Assembly: GCA_905221605.1 (NCBI GenBank)
Contig: CAJNDS010002158.1
Coordinates: 496,001 to 560,000, forward strand
Length of the DNA stretch: 64,000 nt
Direction of reading: 5' to 3'
DNA from: Symbiodinium natans
Taxonomy: Eukaryota; Sar; Dinophyceae; Suessiales; Symbiodiniaceae
In this document: positions 11,489 through 21,533 of the stretch, in pieces
How the letters are laid out: every line of letters begins with the position of its first letter
Numbering within the stretch: position 1 is the first letter of the stretch
Notes under the pieces: generated by a model
Told to the model about the DNA's origin: nothing
Database searches by the model: none
The model's input: the letters and a program-made list of their open reading frames with translations, nothing else
Translations under genes and position numbers: made by a program

Positions 11489-12029
11489 GTTTAGGGTTTA
11501 GGGTTTAGGGTTTGGGGTTTAGGGTTTGGGGTTCGGCTTTTTGGGTTTTGGGGTGTTGCAAAAGGGCTGAGGGTTAAGGATGTAGGGTTTAGGGTTGAGG
11601 GTTTAGGGTTTGGGGTTTTGGGGCTGTTTCAGGGGTCCCGAAGCCGAACTTTGGGGGCGGGTTGCGTGGTTTTGGTTTCGGTTCAGGAAAGGAAGGCAGT
11701 GGCGGTTGCTCCGTGTTTACTTCTGTTTGCGTACGACCCCCCCTCCCCCAAAAGTTATGCCAGCGTAGACCCCAAACAGGAGGGCCAGAAAAGGCCAAAG
11801 AAGGCCAGAAGAGCACCGACACTCCCGGGGACAAAAGGTACAAAAGTTCGTGGGGGGCCGAATTCCCTTGGGGGTCAAAAAGACGCCAACCACTGGGGGA
11901 TTCGGCTTTGCACGCGTGTGGAACTTGGGGGCCAAAAGACCCAGCTGATGCTCATGATGCTCAACCCCAAAATCGTTACCCCGTAATACTAACGCAGGGT
12001 TGACCCTAAACCCTCAACCCCCCCTAAAG
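11489..12029. other. G-rich repeat and unassigned spacer
   Basis: TTTAGGG variants fill 11489-11625. The remainder has overlapping open frames on the plus strand (about 11660-12000) of low-complexity Lys/Gly/Pro composition, with no recognisable domain. Confidence 0.4.
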
Positions 12030-12112
12030 CCTGTGTTTTTTATTGATCCTGCCCACAGGTGGTCTCACCGCACACCCTCCCTGTAGAGGGCAGGACCAAG
12101 AAAAACACAGGG
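12030..12112. mobile_element. 83-bp inverted-repeat element
   Basis: The left end CCTGTGTTTTTTATTGATCC and the reverse complement of the right end, CCTGTGTTTTTCTTGGTCCT, are near-identical over about 24 bp (both continue to GCCC), around a 34-base loop. It could be a miniature transposon or a solo-hairpin element. No target-site duplication is evident. Confidence 0.6.
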
Positions 12113-12238
12113 TGGATTAGGGTTTAGGGCTCAGGGCTCAGAGGGTTTGGGGTTTAGGGATCAAGGCTTAGAAACCCTGTGAACAATCACAAAGCCAGCT
12201 CAAAGCTTCATTTTTCAAGTGTTCCCATCGCTTCACAG

Positions 12239-12341
12239 ACAGCGGGAGCATCGAAATGCAACGGATTTCGTGCGAAACCACAGCGGGAGCATCGAAACGC
12301 AACAGAAATCGCGCGAAACCACAGCGGGAGCGTCGAAACCA
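12239..12341. repeat. 41-bp tandem repeat, 2.5 copies
   Basis: Copies begin at ACAGCGGGAGCATCGAAA and repeat with period 41 (12239, 12280, 12321), ending just upstream of the 12414 gene. They lie in its probable 5' flank or upstream intron. Confidence 0.8.
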
Positions 12342-12413
12342 AGGCCCCGCCCCACCGCGTGCACCGTTGCGGTCGGCAACCTCAGCGGCCCCCCCCACCC
12401 ATCAAACCTGACG

Positions 12414-12827
12414 ATGGCCTCTCAGCTTGTACAGCTTCTCGATCCCGAAGATCGGGCAGCGACGGTGGTCTCCTCGTATTTTCACCACTTCTATCCCCTC
12501 CGCTTGCGGGAAGACTTGCCGGCCTTGATTGCCTCAGTCTTATTTCCTCATGAGCCCGCTCGCTCCAGAAAGGATTCGCTGCTGGACCTTGAACCATTTC
12601 ACCTTCAATCTGAGCGATTGGTTGCATTCGCGCAATTTCTCTCCCATCCGTCAGTGCTTGTACCTCAGGAGCTAGTTGCCTTTCTTCACCCCTATCACCA
12701 CGATTTTCTTCGGCATCATTGGCCTCCGATGACAGTCCAGGTTCAGAACGACGCCGCATCATGTCCATTGCACCAAACAAGTACAAAATCTCTACGAACC
12801 CACAGGGAGCCTAATTTGGGCTCATAG
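12414..12827 (+). CDS. Hypothetical protein, 137 residues
   Basis: ATG at 12414, 28 bases after an acceptor-like GGCAACCTCAG, which would suit spliced-leader addition or a short 5' exon. The N-terminal 100 residues are amphipathic and helical, with SSYFHHFYPLRLREDLPALI at about 20-39 and two leucine-rich segments after it. A donor-like CAG|GTTCAG near 12740 suggests the last 30 residues may be intronic read-through. No known family was recognised. Confidence 0.4.
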   Translation: MASQLVQLLDPEDRAATVVSSYFHHFYPLRLREDLPALIASVLFPHEPARSRKDSLLDLEPFHLQSERLVAFAQFLSHPSVLVPQELVAFLHPYHHDFLRHHWPPMTVQVQNDAASCPLHQTSTKSLRTHREPNLGS

Positions 12828-13033
12828 CCTACGGGGGGCAACCGAAGGGGGACAAAGAACCAAACAGTCAACCCCAACCGAAGCCCTGAATTTTACCCCA
12901 GACCAACCAGAGAAAACCCAAACCAAGAACCAACCCACACGCAACCTTTTCTTGTCTTGGCGCATGGCCGTCTTGAGCCAAAATATCCATGGGTGTTTTA
13001 CCCCTTCCAAACCTACAAAGTGCAACCTCCGCA

Positions 13034-13148
13034 CCCTAAACCCTAAACCCTGAACCCTAAACCCTAAACCCTAAACCCTGAACCCTGAACCCTGAACCCT
13101 GAACCCTAAACCCTAAACCCTAAACCCTAAACCCTAAACCCTAAACCC
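13034..13148. repeat. CCCTAAA/CCCTGAA block
   Basis: Sixteen C-rich heptamers, including a run of five CCCTGAA variants, upstream of the 13193 exon. Confidence 0.95.
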
Positions 13149-13192
13149 CACATCACGCAATTGTGGGGTCTTGGGAGCTGGTCCGTTTTCAG

Positions 13193-13470
13193 GGCTTCGG
13201 GGCACCTGAGCCGCACCTCAGGTCATCACCCGAGAGATTCCGGACTTTCCGAAGCGAATTCTTACAGCCCCTTGGGCCGGGGAGGCGGTTTTGGGTTTTG
13301 GGAAGTTTTGGGTGAACCACTGAAACTGTTGGTGTTCGGGGTGTTCGGGATTGAAGAACGTGCTCGCTGCTGCCCACAACGGTCGTAGAGCGTTGCTGAG
13401 GACTCCACCTACTTCGTAGACTCGTGGCCCTCCGGCACCACCGCGGAGTCGTGGTTCTACGCCACGCGAG
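13193..13470 (+). CDS. Two candidate exons, unknown protein
   Basis: The first island follows the acceptor CCGTTTTCAG at 13192 and is open as GFGAPEPHLRSSPERFRTFR onward to about 13283. The second follows CGGTCGTAG at 13388 and reads SVAEDSTYFVDSWPSGTTAE onward to about 13470. Both have protein-like composition. The intervening G-rich stretch would be an intron, but the exact donor and phase are not settled; a GC donor is possible. Confidence 0.4.
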
Positions 13471-13539
13471 GCCCCCGAGCCCCTGCCCCAAGGCCTCCCA
13501 CATCCACCCCACATGATCCTGAACCTCTGAACTTTTCAC

Positions 13540-14030
13540 CCCTAAACCTCTACACCTCCGAAGCCCCGACCCCCCAACCCCAACCTTTCAAACCCTAAAC
13601 CTTCAAACCCTGAATCCGAAAACCCTTCCTAAACCTCCTAGTTAAACCCCCCGACAAAAAGCCCCAAAACTGAGAAGGTCCCAAACCCTGAAGCCCCTCA
13701 AGCCCGGCATCAGTTTAGGGGTTTAGGGGTGGGAAATTACGGGTTCAGGTTCAAGGTTTAGGGGTCTAGGGTCCCAGGACCCAGGACCCCAAAGCCTCCA
13801 ACCCACCTGACACCTGTGTAAGATTTGGATGGCAGACATGACCAAATGACCCATGATTTTCCAGCGTTTGGGGCTTGGGTGCCAGTAGGGTCGGAAGGGC
13901 GACCCTTTGAGAGCTGTACTTCTCGCCATAGGATCGTCCCCTTAGCACCCCTATCGGCCCCCCTTCTTCTCTCTACCCCCAAGCAATAGGGTCTAGGGCT
14001 TCGTCCATTGCCTAGAGAGCTGTAAGGATG
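13540..14030. other. C-rich spacer, no gene seen
   Basis: Degenerate C-rich repeats (to about 13700), a GGTTTAGGGG stretch and unassigned sequence. Minus-strand open frames lack any distinctive features. Confidence 0.4.
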
Positions 14031-14144
14031 GGTTGGTAGCGCCCACGGCTAGCTTGCCATTTCCAGCCACGCCGCGCTCCGAAGCAAAGTTGGCCCGAAG
14101 CTCTTGGCATACCTTCAAACCATCTGCGAAACAGTTCCTCGAGA

Positions 14145-14447
14145 ATGCGTGGGTTCATGCGCCTCCTCGTGTGGATTGTGGTCCAGGCCTCCGTGCTGGC
14201 GCTTCGCGACCGAGACGCCACAGACCTGGACGTGGACCAGGCCAGTGCGGAGCTTGCCCGCCCTACCCCAGAGGAGGCCGCCATGATCCAGGCCGAAGGA
14301 AGCTCCGAAGTGGGGAAGAAGTGCTGCTGCAACGGTCAGTACTACACCATCGCTCATGCTGAGAGCTGTTCGGCACAGGGAGCGCGCCTGGTGAGGACGA
14401 GCTCAGTCGGATGCGGGAGCGGCTTCACAGGAACATGCAACAAGTAG
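14145..14447 (+). CDS. Small secreted cysteine-rich protein
   Basis: A 100-residue ORF from ATG 14145 to TAG. Residues 5-20 form a hydrophobic segment after two Arg (MRLLVWIVVQASVLAL), a typical signal peptide. An acidic linker follows (about 21-56), then a Cys-rich end with Cys at 60, 61, 62, 75, 90 and 98. Six Cys in 40 residues suggests up to three disulfides in a secreted or lumenal domain. It is intronless and shorter than most named families. The function is unknown and no family was recognised. Confidence 0.6.
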   Translation: MRGFMRLLVWIVVQASVLALRDRDATDLDVDQASAELARPTPEEAAMIQAEGSSEVGKKCCCNGQYYTIAHAESCSAQGARLVRTSSVGCGSGFTGTCNK

Positions 14448-14732
14448 GACGGCTGAGACAGCACTGCGGAGTTGAGCCCGGAAAAACAAGAGCGTCGGAC
14501 ATGCCACGCCGAAGCCTCGATCCTAAACCACCCCTTTAACTCGAGCAGCAGAGCGATTGGGTCCCGAAGTGCGCTGCACTGCAAAGACACTAGACCCGAA
14601 ATCCTACACCTCTGGGGGATCCCCCTGCATCCTCATGTAGCGCCCTGAGCCCTAGGGTCTAGGGCTTGGGGGGTCTGGGGAGGCCCCCTCTCCACCTTCA
14701 AGAAACCCATCCGCATGACTCGAGCCCCCTAA

Positions 14733-14889
14733 GATCTGAGCGCGAAACCCCAGACTTCAGAATCCAGCCCGGGACCCAAGACCTCAACTCACGCGTCCGG
14801 AGGGCTCCCGCAAACCGAACCCACGGAGGAGTTAACTCAGCCTTCTCGACCGGTGCGCCGATCCTATTCGCGGAGGCGGGGTGTGGCAG
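14733..14889 (+). CDS. Exon with strong donor, unknown protein
   Basis: Open for 52 codons up to GTGGCAG|GTTCGTATC, which looks like a true 5' splice site. The sequence is Ser/Thr/Pro-rich (PSRPVRRSYSRRRGV near the end), so probably disordered. The 5' boundary is uncertain because the frame opens just after a TAA at 14730; ACTTCAG at 14755-14761 is a candidate acceptor. Confidence 0.4.
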
Positions 14890-15101
14890 GTTCGTATCTG
14901 TTCGATGCTTCTTCGCAGAGAGGCCCCTCTGAGCCCACAGTCGATAGACGTTCGAGGCCCATAGGGTTTTAGAGCATGAACATGACTATTTCTCCGACGA
15001 TTATTTGTATATATTTTTTCATATTACTTGCTACTTGTTGCATACACATACTCTGAATTAGAATCTTCGGTGTTTGGGCTTCGGGAGCCCCAAGCTTTCA
15101 G

Positions 15102-15427
15102 CAGGTGTTGCAGGCGATGCTGCCGCAGTTCGTGTCCCGAGTCAAGGACGGGGGGGGCACGCCCAAGGGGTGGCTCAGGGAATCGGCTCAGGAGGGTTTA
15201 GGGTTTAGGGCTTAGGGTTTAGGGTTTAGGGTTTAGGGTTGGGGGGCTTTTAGGGTTCAGGGTTTAGGGTTTCGGGGTTTTTGGGGTTTAGGGGGAGAAG
15301 GGTTTAGGTCTTTTTTTTGGGGTTTAGGGTTGAGGGCTCAACTCAGCGAGAGCTGCAGCATGACTCGCAGCCAGCAACGGCAGAACACTGCGCCCCGGCA
15401 CCCCAAAACCCGGACCCAGAAACGTAA
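15102..15427 (+). CDS. Two terminal exons split by a TTTAGGG intron
   Basis: Exon 15102-15195 follows the acceptor CAAGCTTTCAG and reads QVLQAMLPQFVSRVKDGGGT and on, ending CAGGAGG|GTTTAGGG. The intron (15196 to about 15350) is almost wholly TTTAGGG variants. With the acceptor after GCGAG at 15350 the phase matches, and the frame continues ELQHDSQPATAEHCAPAPQN to a TAA at 15425. A stronger acceptor four bases upstream would break phase, so the junction is tentative. No family is recognised. Confidence 0.5.
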
Positions 15428-15666
15428 ACCCTGAACCCGTAACGCCCCGAGTCTCACCCCGAACCCTAAGCAGCCTTTAGCCCTAAACCTAAACCCTAAA
15501 CCCTACACCCAAAACCCTTAACCCTTAACCCTTTAAACCCTAAGCCCTAAACCTTAAACCCACAGAAGATAAGGAGCTCGGCTTCTCAGAGTGCAACCAC
15601 GAGGCTTGGCGGGCTGCACTCTTGGGCTTTGAGGGGCTTAGGGTTAGGGTTTAGGGCTCAGGGCTT

Positions 15667-15891
15667 TGGAGTCTTAGATGTATTGGAGCATCAGTGGAAT
15701 CCGTGCTTGGGGATTTAGTCAAGCTGCGTGGGCAAAAGCCCCTCCAGCTGTGTAAGGATGTTTACAGTGCCTCTTGGGGGATGTCGAGCGGTAAAGCTTT
15801 TTTTAGGAGGAGACATGATGGTGGCAGCGAGGCCCCAGGCAACACAAGCAACGAAGGCAACGAAGCCTCCATCCCCCGCGATAAGCCCTAG
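15667..15891 (+). CDS. Possible terminal exon, unknown protein
   Basis: Open for about 74 codons to TAG at 15889. It contains VESVLGDLVKLRGQKPLQLC and an Asn/Ala/Glu-rich tail. The stop lies in CCCTAGACCC, a variant of the telomere heptamer. No start or acceptor is obvious. An island just upstream (about 15570-15640), open as KELGFSECNHEAWRAALLGF, may be a preceding exon. Confidence 0.35.
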   Translation, partial: WSLRCIGASVESVLGDLVKLRGQKPLQLCKDVYSASWGMSSGKAFFRRRHDGGSEAPGNTSNEGNEASIPRDKP

Positions 15892-15904
15892 ACCCTACAC
15901 TCCC

Positions 15905-16082
15905 CGAACCCTTGACCCTTAGAGCCCTAAGCCCTAAACCCTAAAGCCCTCAAATCCCCAAACAACCCTAAAACGTTTACCCCTAAACCCTAAGCCCTAG
16001 GCCCTAAGCCCTAAACCCTAAACCCTAAACCCGAAACCCTAAACCCTAAACCCGAAACCCTAAACCCTAAATCCGAAACCCC
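15905..16082. repeat. CCCTAAA/CCCGAAA block
   Basis: C-rich heptamers with AAGCCCT and CCCGAAA variants, upstream of the 16090 exon. Confidence 0.9.
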
Positions 16083-16089
16083 TCGGGAG

Positions 16090-16155
16090 GCCGGCACCTG
16101 GAAGGTGGCGGTGTCGTGGCCACAGCCGGAGGAGGATGCCCCTGCACCCCGGCAA
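16090..16155 (+). CDS. Internal exon, unknown protein
   Basis: Sixty-six bases between CTCGGGAG and a donor-like CGGCAA|GTGAAA, both phase 0. Reads AGTWKVAVSWPQPEEDAPAP and two more residues. C-rich repeats precede it and G-rich repeats follow. Confidence 0.4.
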
Positions 16156-16184
16156 GTGAAAGGGGGGGCTTTGGGTTTAGGAGG

Positions 16185-16372
16185 GAGTTAGGGTTTAGGG
16201 TTTAGGGTTTAGGGTTTAGGATTTAGGGTTTAGGGGTTTAGGGGTTTAGGGGTTTGGGGGTTTAGGGGTTTGGGGGTTGAGGGGTTGAGGGGTTGAGGGG
16301 TTGAGGGGTTGAGGGGTTGAGGCGTTTAGGGGTTTAGGGGTGTAGGGATGAGGGTTTAGGGGTTTAGGTGTT
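16185..16372. repeat. TTTAGGG grading into GGGGTTGA array
   Basis: TTTAGGG units lengthen to octamers (GGGGTTTA) and then switch to about six GGGGTTGA units before reverting. Confidence 0.9.
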
Positions 16373-16439
16373 CTGCTGGGGCTTGGCTGTTGTTGTGTTT
16401 TCAAGTTCTTAAGCCCTGAGCCCGAGCCTCAAACCCTAA

Positions 16440-17250
16440 CCGGAAGCCCCGAGGCTGGTCCCCACAGGGGTGGGGGCGGGGTGGGGGGGGGGGGCGGGGT
16501 GGGGGGGCGGGGGGTGGTGTCTTCTTCAGGGGTTCTAGGCTGGTGCGGGTTCCCCAAAAACAGGTGCTGCCGTGCTGTGGCTAGACCTCGAAAGCCAGAA
16601 CTAGACCCATGAGCCGGGGGGTTTTAGTACAACGGTCCTCGAGTTTAGGGCATGGTTGAGGGTACTCGGTGTAGAGCTTTTTAGCGGCTTTAAGCCCTAA
16701 GTCTTCGAGCAACCAGAAACTTCGGACAGGCTTTTTCAGGCTTGTCGGGCTCGCCGGCTTCTTTCTGTGGTGGTCCTGGGCTGTCTGGGTTGCAAGAGAA
16801 CCCAGAGAGAAGAGGGGCAAAGGGCTTCGGTTTAGGACCTAGGGGGGTTTCGGGGTGTACCTGAACCCAAACCCTAAACCCTAAGCCCCAAGCCCTAAAC
16901 CCTAAGCCCCTAAGCCCTAAGCCCTAAACTCGCTCGCACGCCGAGGAGAAGAAGAAGAAGCGACGCAAAGACTAAGCCCTGCGAAAAAAACCGCCGCTAT
17001 CGGAGCTATTTGGGGGTTTACGAGAACAAGGGACCCCGAGTATGGACCCCCATCCCCTTATCATAAGGACCCAATAATAAGGTACCCCTAATATGGTAAA
17101 GCCCCGATTTTACAGAATCCCCAATAATAGTAGCGACAGTTTGCGCATTTTGGTTATTGGTTGGGGTGTAGGGATTTGGTTATAGGAGTTAGAAGCTGGA
17201 GTTTACGAGACGACTTTTGGATATCGGGCTTGGGGTTCTGGGGTCTAAGC
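16440..17250. other. Unassigned region, possible short exons
   Basis: Contains a G-rich tract (16465-16515). One Gly/Ser-rich frame is open at about 16725-16845. A short island (about 16930-16974) reads RSHAEEKKKKRRKD then TAA, like a basic C terminus. Nothing here could be linked into a gene. Confidence 0.35.
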
Positions 17251-17269
17251 CCTCAGCCCTAAACCCTAA

Positions 17270-17383
17270 ACTCATCCCCCTAAACCCTAAACCCTAAACC
17301 CTAAACCCTAAACCCTAAACCCTAAACCCTAAACCCTAAACCCGAAACCCGAAACCCTAAACCCTAAACCCTAAACCCTAAAC
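17270..17383. repeat. CCCTAAA block
   Basis: About fifteen near-perfect C-rich heptamers, interrupted by two CCCGAAA units, upstream of the 17422 exon. Confidence 0.95.
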
Positions 17384-17421
17384 CGCGGGGCTTCGTTGCG
17401 TCGGCCGTGGGAGTTTCGCAG

Positions 17422-17478
17422 AGCAAGTGACGAGGACTTCCGGCTTGGGAGCTGTCGAAAGGGTGAAGACACCATACG
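17422..17478 (+). CDS. Internal exon, unknown protein
   Basis: Follows GAGTTTCGCAG and ends ATACG|GTAGGGTTTAGGG. Read in the frame needing two upstream bases it gives ASDEDFRLGSCRKGEDTI. The frame is also open upstream to about 17386, so the 5' edge is uncertain. CCCTAAA units precede and TTTAGGG units follow immediately. Confidence 0.45.
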
Positions 17479-17480
17479 GT

Positions 17481-17580
17481 AGGGTTTAGGGTTTAGGGTT
17501 TAGGGTTTAGGGTTTAGGGTTTAGGGTTTAGGGTTTAGGGTTTAGGGTCTAGGGTTCAGGGTTTAGGGTTTAGGGTTTAG
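17481..17580. repeat. TTTAGGG block
   Basis: Fourteen almost perfect TTTAGGG units beginning at the donor of the 17422 exon. Confidence 0.95.
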
Positions 17581-17689
17581 AGGGCCACTGTTCTAGCATT
17601 CATAGTCATTAGGAGGTTCCAGGCCCGCCCAAAGAATCCCAGAACATTAAGAAAATCAAAGGCCCCCATCCTACCGAGCCCCCCGACGA

Positions 17690-18125
17690 ACAATCTGACC
17701 CCAATGTTCGGGCGATTCCGGCCAATCTGACCCCAATGTTCGGGCGATTTCGGCCAAGCCGAAAAGTCACGAACATTGGGGCCCCAATGTTCAGGCGATT
17801 TCGGCCGATCTGACCCCAATGTTCGGGCGATTTCGGCCAATCTGACCCCAATGTTCGGGCGATTCCGGCCAATCTGACCCCAATGTTCGGGCGATTTCGG
17901 CCAGGCCGCAAAGTCAGGAACATTGGGGCCCCCAAAGTTCGGGCGATTTCGGCCAATCTGACCCCAATGTTCGGGCGATTCCGGCCAATCTGACCCCAAT
18001 GTTCGTGATTTTTCGGCCAGGCCGAAATCGCCCGAACATTGGGTTCAGATTGGCCGGAATCGCCCGAACATTGGGGTCAGATTGGCCGAAATCGCCCGAA
18101 CATTGGGGGGCAGTTTGACCGAGAT
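17690..18125. repeat. 32-bp minisatellite with internal inversion
   Basis: Units of about 32 bp containing ATGTTCGGGCGATTCCGGCC and AATCTGACCCC. About ten copies run in one direction to about 18015, then three to four copies run in the opposite direction. Short ACATTGGGGCCCCAATGTT palindromes mark some unit boundaries. Long minus-strand frames reading repeated NRPNIGVRLA peptides are products of the repeat. Confidence 0.9.
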
Positions 18126-18137
18126 CGGCCGAAGGTT

Positions 18138-18320
18138 TAAATAGATAAATAAATATAATAAATATACTAAATATAATAAATGTAATAAATATAATAAATA
18201 AAATACATATAAATATAAATATAAATATAAATATAAGGATAAATATAAACAACAATAAATAAATAAATAAATATATATATATATATATACATGTATATAT
18301 ATATATATATATATATGATA
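18138..18320. repeat. AT-rich ATAAAT/TA tract
   Basis: TAAATATAA-type repeats followed by TAAA and TA dinucleotide runs. A TTTAGGG block begins at 18325. Confidence 0.9.
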
Positions 18321-18324
18321 GAGA

Positions 18325-18830
18325 GGGTTTAGGGTTTAGGGTTTAGGGTTTAGGGGTTAGGGTTTAGGGTTTAGGGCTTAGGGTTTAGGGTTTAGGGTTG
18401 AAGGTGTAGGGTGTAGGGTGTAGAGTGTAGGGTTTCGGATGTAGGGGTTTAGGGGTTACGGTTTATGCTTTAGGGTTCAGGCCTAGGTTTCGATGGTCTG
18501 GGTATGAGGGCTTCAACATACCAAGCGCCTCATGTTCTTACCTAAACCTAAGGCTGAACCCTAAACCGGAGAACTTCACGCATCACCCTAGTTTTTGCTG
18601 CTCCCACGCTAGTGCAGGACTGTCAGCGGCCAAGTGTTCAGGAACTGACTGTTGCTTATGATATGTATCAGGCACCATCAGCTGTGTAGCAGGGCATGCT
18701 TTTAGGTAGGTTTTGTTTGTAGGGTAGCTGGGTTCTATGGCCCCCATCTAGGTACACCTCTTAAAGCCACCCATGGTCTTCAAGTACTTACCAAAACCTC
18801 AACCCCACCAATCCCAAACCCCAAACCCTA
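18325..18830. other. TTTAGGG block and unassigned spacer
   Basis: G-rich heptamers at 18325-18480, then about 300 bases of unique sequence with no clear frame, then C-rich repeats. Confidence 0.5.
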
Positions 18831-18871
18831 AACCCTGAGCCCTGAACCCTCTGACGAACCTGACTTCGCAG

Positions 18872-18932
18872 GGTGCTGTTCAGGTCTTGGGGATGTTTGG
18901 CGCGTCGCGGGCAGGCGGGCTCCGAACCCCAG
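18872..18932 (+). CDS. Internal exon, unknown protein
   Basis: Follows GACTTCGCAG and reads GAVQVLGMFGASRAGGLRTP, ending CCCCAG|GCCTGAG, a GC rather than GT donor. GC donors are common in dinoflagellates. CCCTAAA units precede it and a TTTAGGG/TTTGGGG array (18958-19033) follows. Confidence 0.4.
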
Positions 18933-19429
18933 GCCTGAGCTTGAGGCTCCCAATCTTTGGGGTTTAGGGTTTGGGGTTTAGGGTTTGGGGTTTAGGGTTT
19001 GGGGTTTGGGGTTTAGGGTTTGGGGTTTGGGGCTTGAGGTCTAGAGCCCCAAAGACTCTGTACTTGGCAACTGCGGCGCTAGCGCAGTAGTCAGCTGTTC
19101 AGGGGTGTAGAAGCCTCCAAGCCCTAGACTTTTAACCCCTAAACCCTAAACTTTGGCTCATACGCCTGACGATGGTCGCAAAAGGCAGCTGCCACTTAAG
19201 ACGACTCCGAGGAGTAGTCCACTTGCCGAGCTTGGCCATAAAACCATAAGCATCTCAACCATAGTCCCCGAGAGCTCAAAACCCCTAAGCCTGACAACCT
19301 CTTTGGGTACCGAAAGCTGGGAATGTATAGGAAAATAGCTCTACAAGAGCTGTCCAGGTGTGAAGAGCAGCGAGGTTCGATCCATGAAAACCAGGAGTAC
19401 CTCTCGCACTAGGTTTTCTTAAACAAGGG

Positions 19430-19527
19430 TTTAGGGTGGGGTTTAGGGTTTAGGGTTTAGGGTTTAGGGTTTAGGGTTTAGGGTTTAGGGTTTAGGGTTT
19501 AGGGTTTAGGGTTTAGGGTTTAGGGTA
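19430..19527. repeat. TTTAGGG array
   Basis: About thirteen near-perfect TTTAGGG units. The preceding stretch (19150-19420) has an open frame of about 60 codons but no distinctive features. Confidence 0.95.
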
Positions 19528-19617
19528 CTAGGTATACTTAAAGGGCGCGTGGACGTGGACGTAGAGTTTAGGAAACTCCGGGCTGTGCCTGAAAGGCACA
19601 GGCCTCTTTGCCGGCAG

Positions 19618-19682
19618 CCAATGACGCAAGCTTCTCTGCCTCGGAACTCCGCAAGAAACTGCAAAGGGACGAAGAGCGCTAA
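19618..19682 (+). CDS. 3'-terminal exon, unknown protein
   Basis: The acceptor CTCTTTGCCGGCAG is followed by a frame reading NDASFSASELRKKLQRDEER and then TAA at 19680. It is an amphipathic charged C terminus. A CCCTAAA block follows directly. Confidence 0.5.
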
Positions 19683-20001
19683 CGCCTACACCCTAAACCC
19701 TAAACCCTAAACCCCAAATGCAGGAGGGAGCTGCAGCTTTGAGAGACATAAGTCCCAAGCACTAAAGAGGGTTGCAGCTTGGGGCTGTCGCAAGGGTGAC
19801 CCTAGTTACCCTAAACCCTAAACTAAACCCCAAACCCTAAACGTTTCGGGTTTAGGATTGAGGGTTTAGGGTTTCGGGTTTAGAGGGTTCAGGGCTTAGG
19901 GGGTTTAGGGTTTAGGGGGTTTAGGGTGAGGGATCACAGGGCCCGTCCCAGCCGTTAGTCCTACTGGTGGGCATTATAGGCATTGGCCGCCTTGCCGCCA
20001 G

Positions 20002-20085
20002 AAGATCTTAGACCGGACCGCGACCAACAAGCGAGCCAACGCAAAAAAGGGAAAGCGACGGGGGGATGGTGCCCTAAACCCTGAA
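20002..20085 (+). CDS. Possible terminal exon, basic tail
   Basis: Follows CTTGCCGCCAG. One frame reads KILDRTATNKRANAKKGKRR. An alternative frame is also open and stops at a TGA inside the following C-rich repeat. The frame is undecided. Confidence 0.3.
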
Positions 20086-20574
20086 CCCCAAACCTTAAAC
20101 CCTAAACCCAAAGCCCCTTTTTTTTGGGGTTTTCTCTCCATTGGCTTAAAGTTTAGGGCATTCTTGGGACCCTTTCAGCCCCTTCCAGCCCAAACCTTCC
20201 AAGGCGCTTTAGCTAGGAGTCTCTGCTCTGAACCCCGCAACCCCGACAACTCAATACTCTAGAACCTAGATTATGCCTAAACCCCCCCCAAAACCCCCCA
20301 AACCCCCCCAGACCCCCCCCAAAAAACCCCCAAGACCCTTAACCCAAAGCTGCAAACCCCCAAACCCTTCAACTGGAACCCTGGAGCCCTGCACACGAAA
20401 AGCCCTCATGCCGGGTTTAGGGTTTAGGGTTTAGGGTTTGGGGTTTAGGGTATGCCGGCCCTCCTGGCCTAGGCGAACCTGGATCGCTTCGCTGCATCCG
20501 CAGCAGCAACGCCCGAGCCCTTAACCCCGACCACTCCTAGCACCCTAACCCACCCCCCCAAACCCTAAACCCTC

Positions 20575-20720
20575 GGCCCTAAACCCTAAACCCTAAACCC
20601 TAAACCCTAAACCCTAAACCCTAAACCCTAGACCCTAGACCCTAGACCCTAGACCCTAGACCCTAGACCCTAAACCTTAAACTCTAAACCCTAAACCCTA
20701 AACCCTAAACACCTAAACCC
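20575..20720. repeat. CCCTAAA array with CCCTAGA run
   Basis: C-rich heptamers including seven consecutive CCCTAGA units, another case of one variant spreading locally. Degenerate C-rich sequence also fills 20280-20400. Confidence 0.95.
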
Positions 20721-20899
20721 ACCTGAAGCCCTAAACCTCCAAGCCCTGGCCCCCGAACAGGTCGCGGCGGCCAAAAGGGCTGGCACCGAACGCCTCGGCA
20801 GCTGAGGTAGCGCGGGCTCTCAGATGTGAAGCACCGCTCTTTGTGTGAGGTCTCTTTGATGTTCAGGGTTTAGGGTTTAGGGTTTAGGGTCTAGGGTTT

Positions 20900-21475
20900 A
20901 GGGTTCAGGGTTGAGCGCATGTAGGGCGCGAAAGTTTGCTTAAGAACAAGGATCACAATCAGAACCAGAACCTATTTTCACCCCAGAGCTAGCATGACTC
21001 ATCAATTCCCAATGGCCATCATGTCCTTCTCCTTTGATCATAGTCAACTTTTTCCGTGAGCCCCAAACCCTAAACCCCAACCCTAAACCCGAAGCCCTAA
21101 CCCCTATGCTTCGTTTCGGGAGCTTTTCTATGTTACATGAGAAGCCAGAAAAGGCTTTCATGTAAACGACTCATTTGTCTCATGCAGACTACAATGCGTT
21201 GGAAGCATGTGAGCACGTGCCTTAGACGTGACAGGGGGTCCATTCCTTGTCGGACACCCAAATGCAGGACTCATTATCCTATCTACTTCCAATTGTGATT
21301 CGGGTGGCTGTCCACCCATTTGTGTCCCTGAGGCTGTGATCGGAAGGGTTCTCAAGATGTAGATCTGGGATTTCAGGTTGCCCTGAGCCTTAAACCTGGG
21401 GTTTAGGGTGCGCTGTCGATGGTTCGGAGCGATCGGATGTACACATTTTGTGTGATATATTCATATATATATATA
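20900..21475. other. Unassigned region, minus-strand open frames
   Basis: Lower GC than the exon islands. Two adjacent minus-strand frames (20940-21161 and 21158-21355) are open for 73 and 65 codons, possibly a decayed mobile element, but no domain is recognisable. Confidence 0.3.
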
Positions 21476-21533
21476 TAAATGTTTAAGTCTGTAGTTCTGT
21501 TCAATGTGTGCATGTATACTTATGTGGGCGCAG

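Noticed and set aside
17577-18255. Minus-strand frames of 113-140 codons with repeated NRPNIGVRLA peptides
   Set aside because: All frames of the 32-bp minisatellite are open on this strand. Repeat length, not selection, explains them.
19370-19400. GAGGTTCGATCC resembling a tRNA B box
   Set aside because: No cloverleaf, A box or acceptor stem could be found around it.
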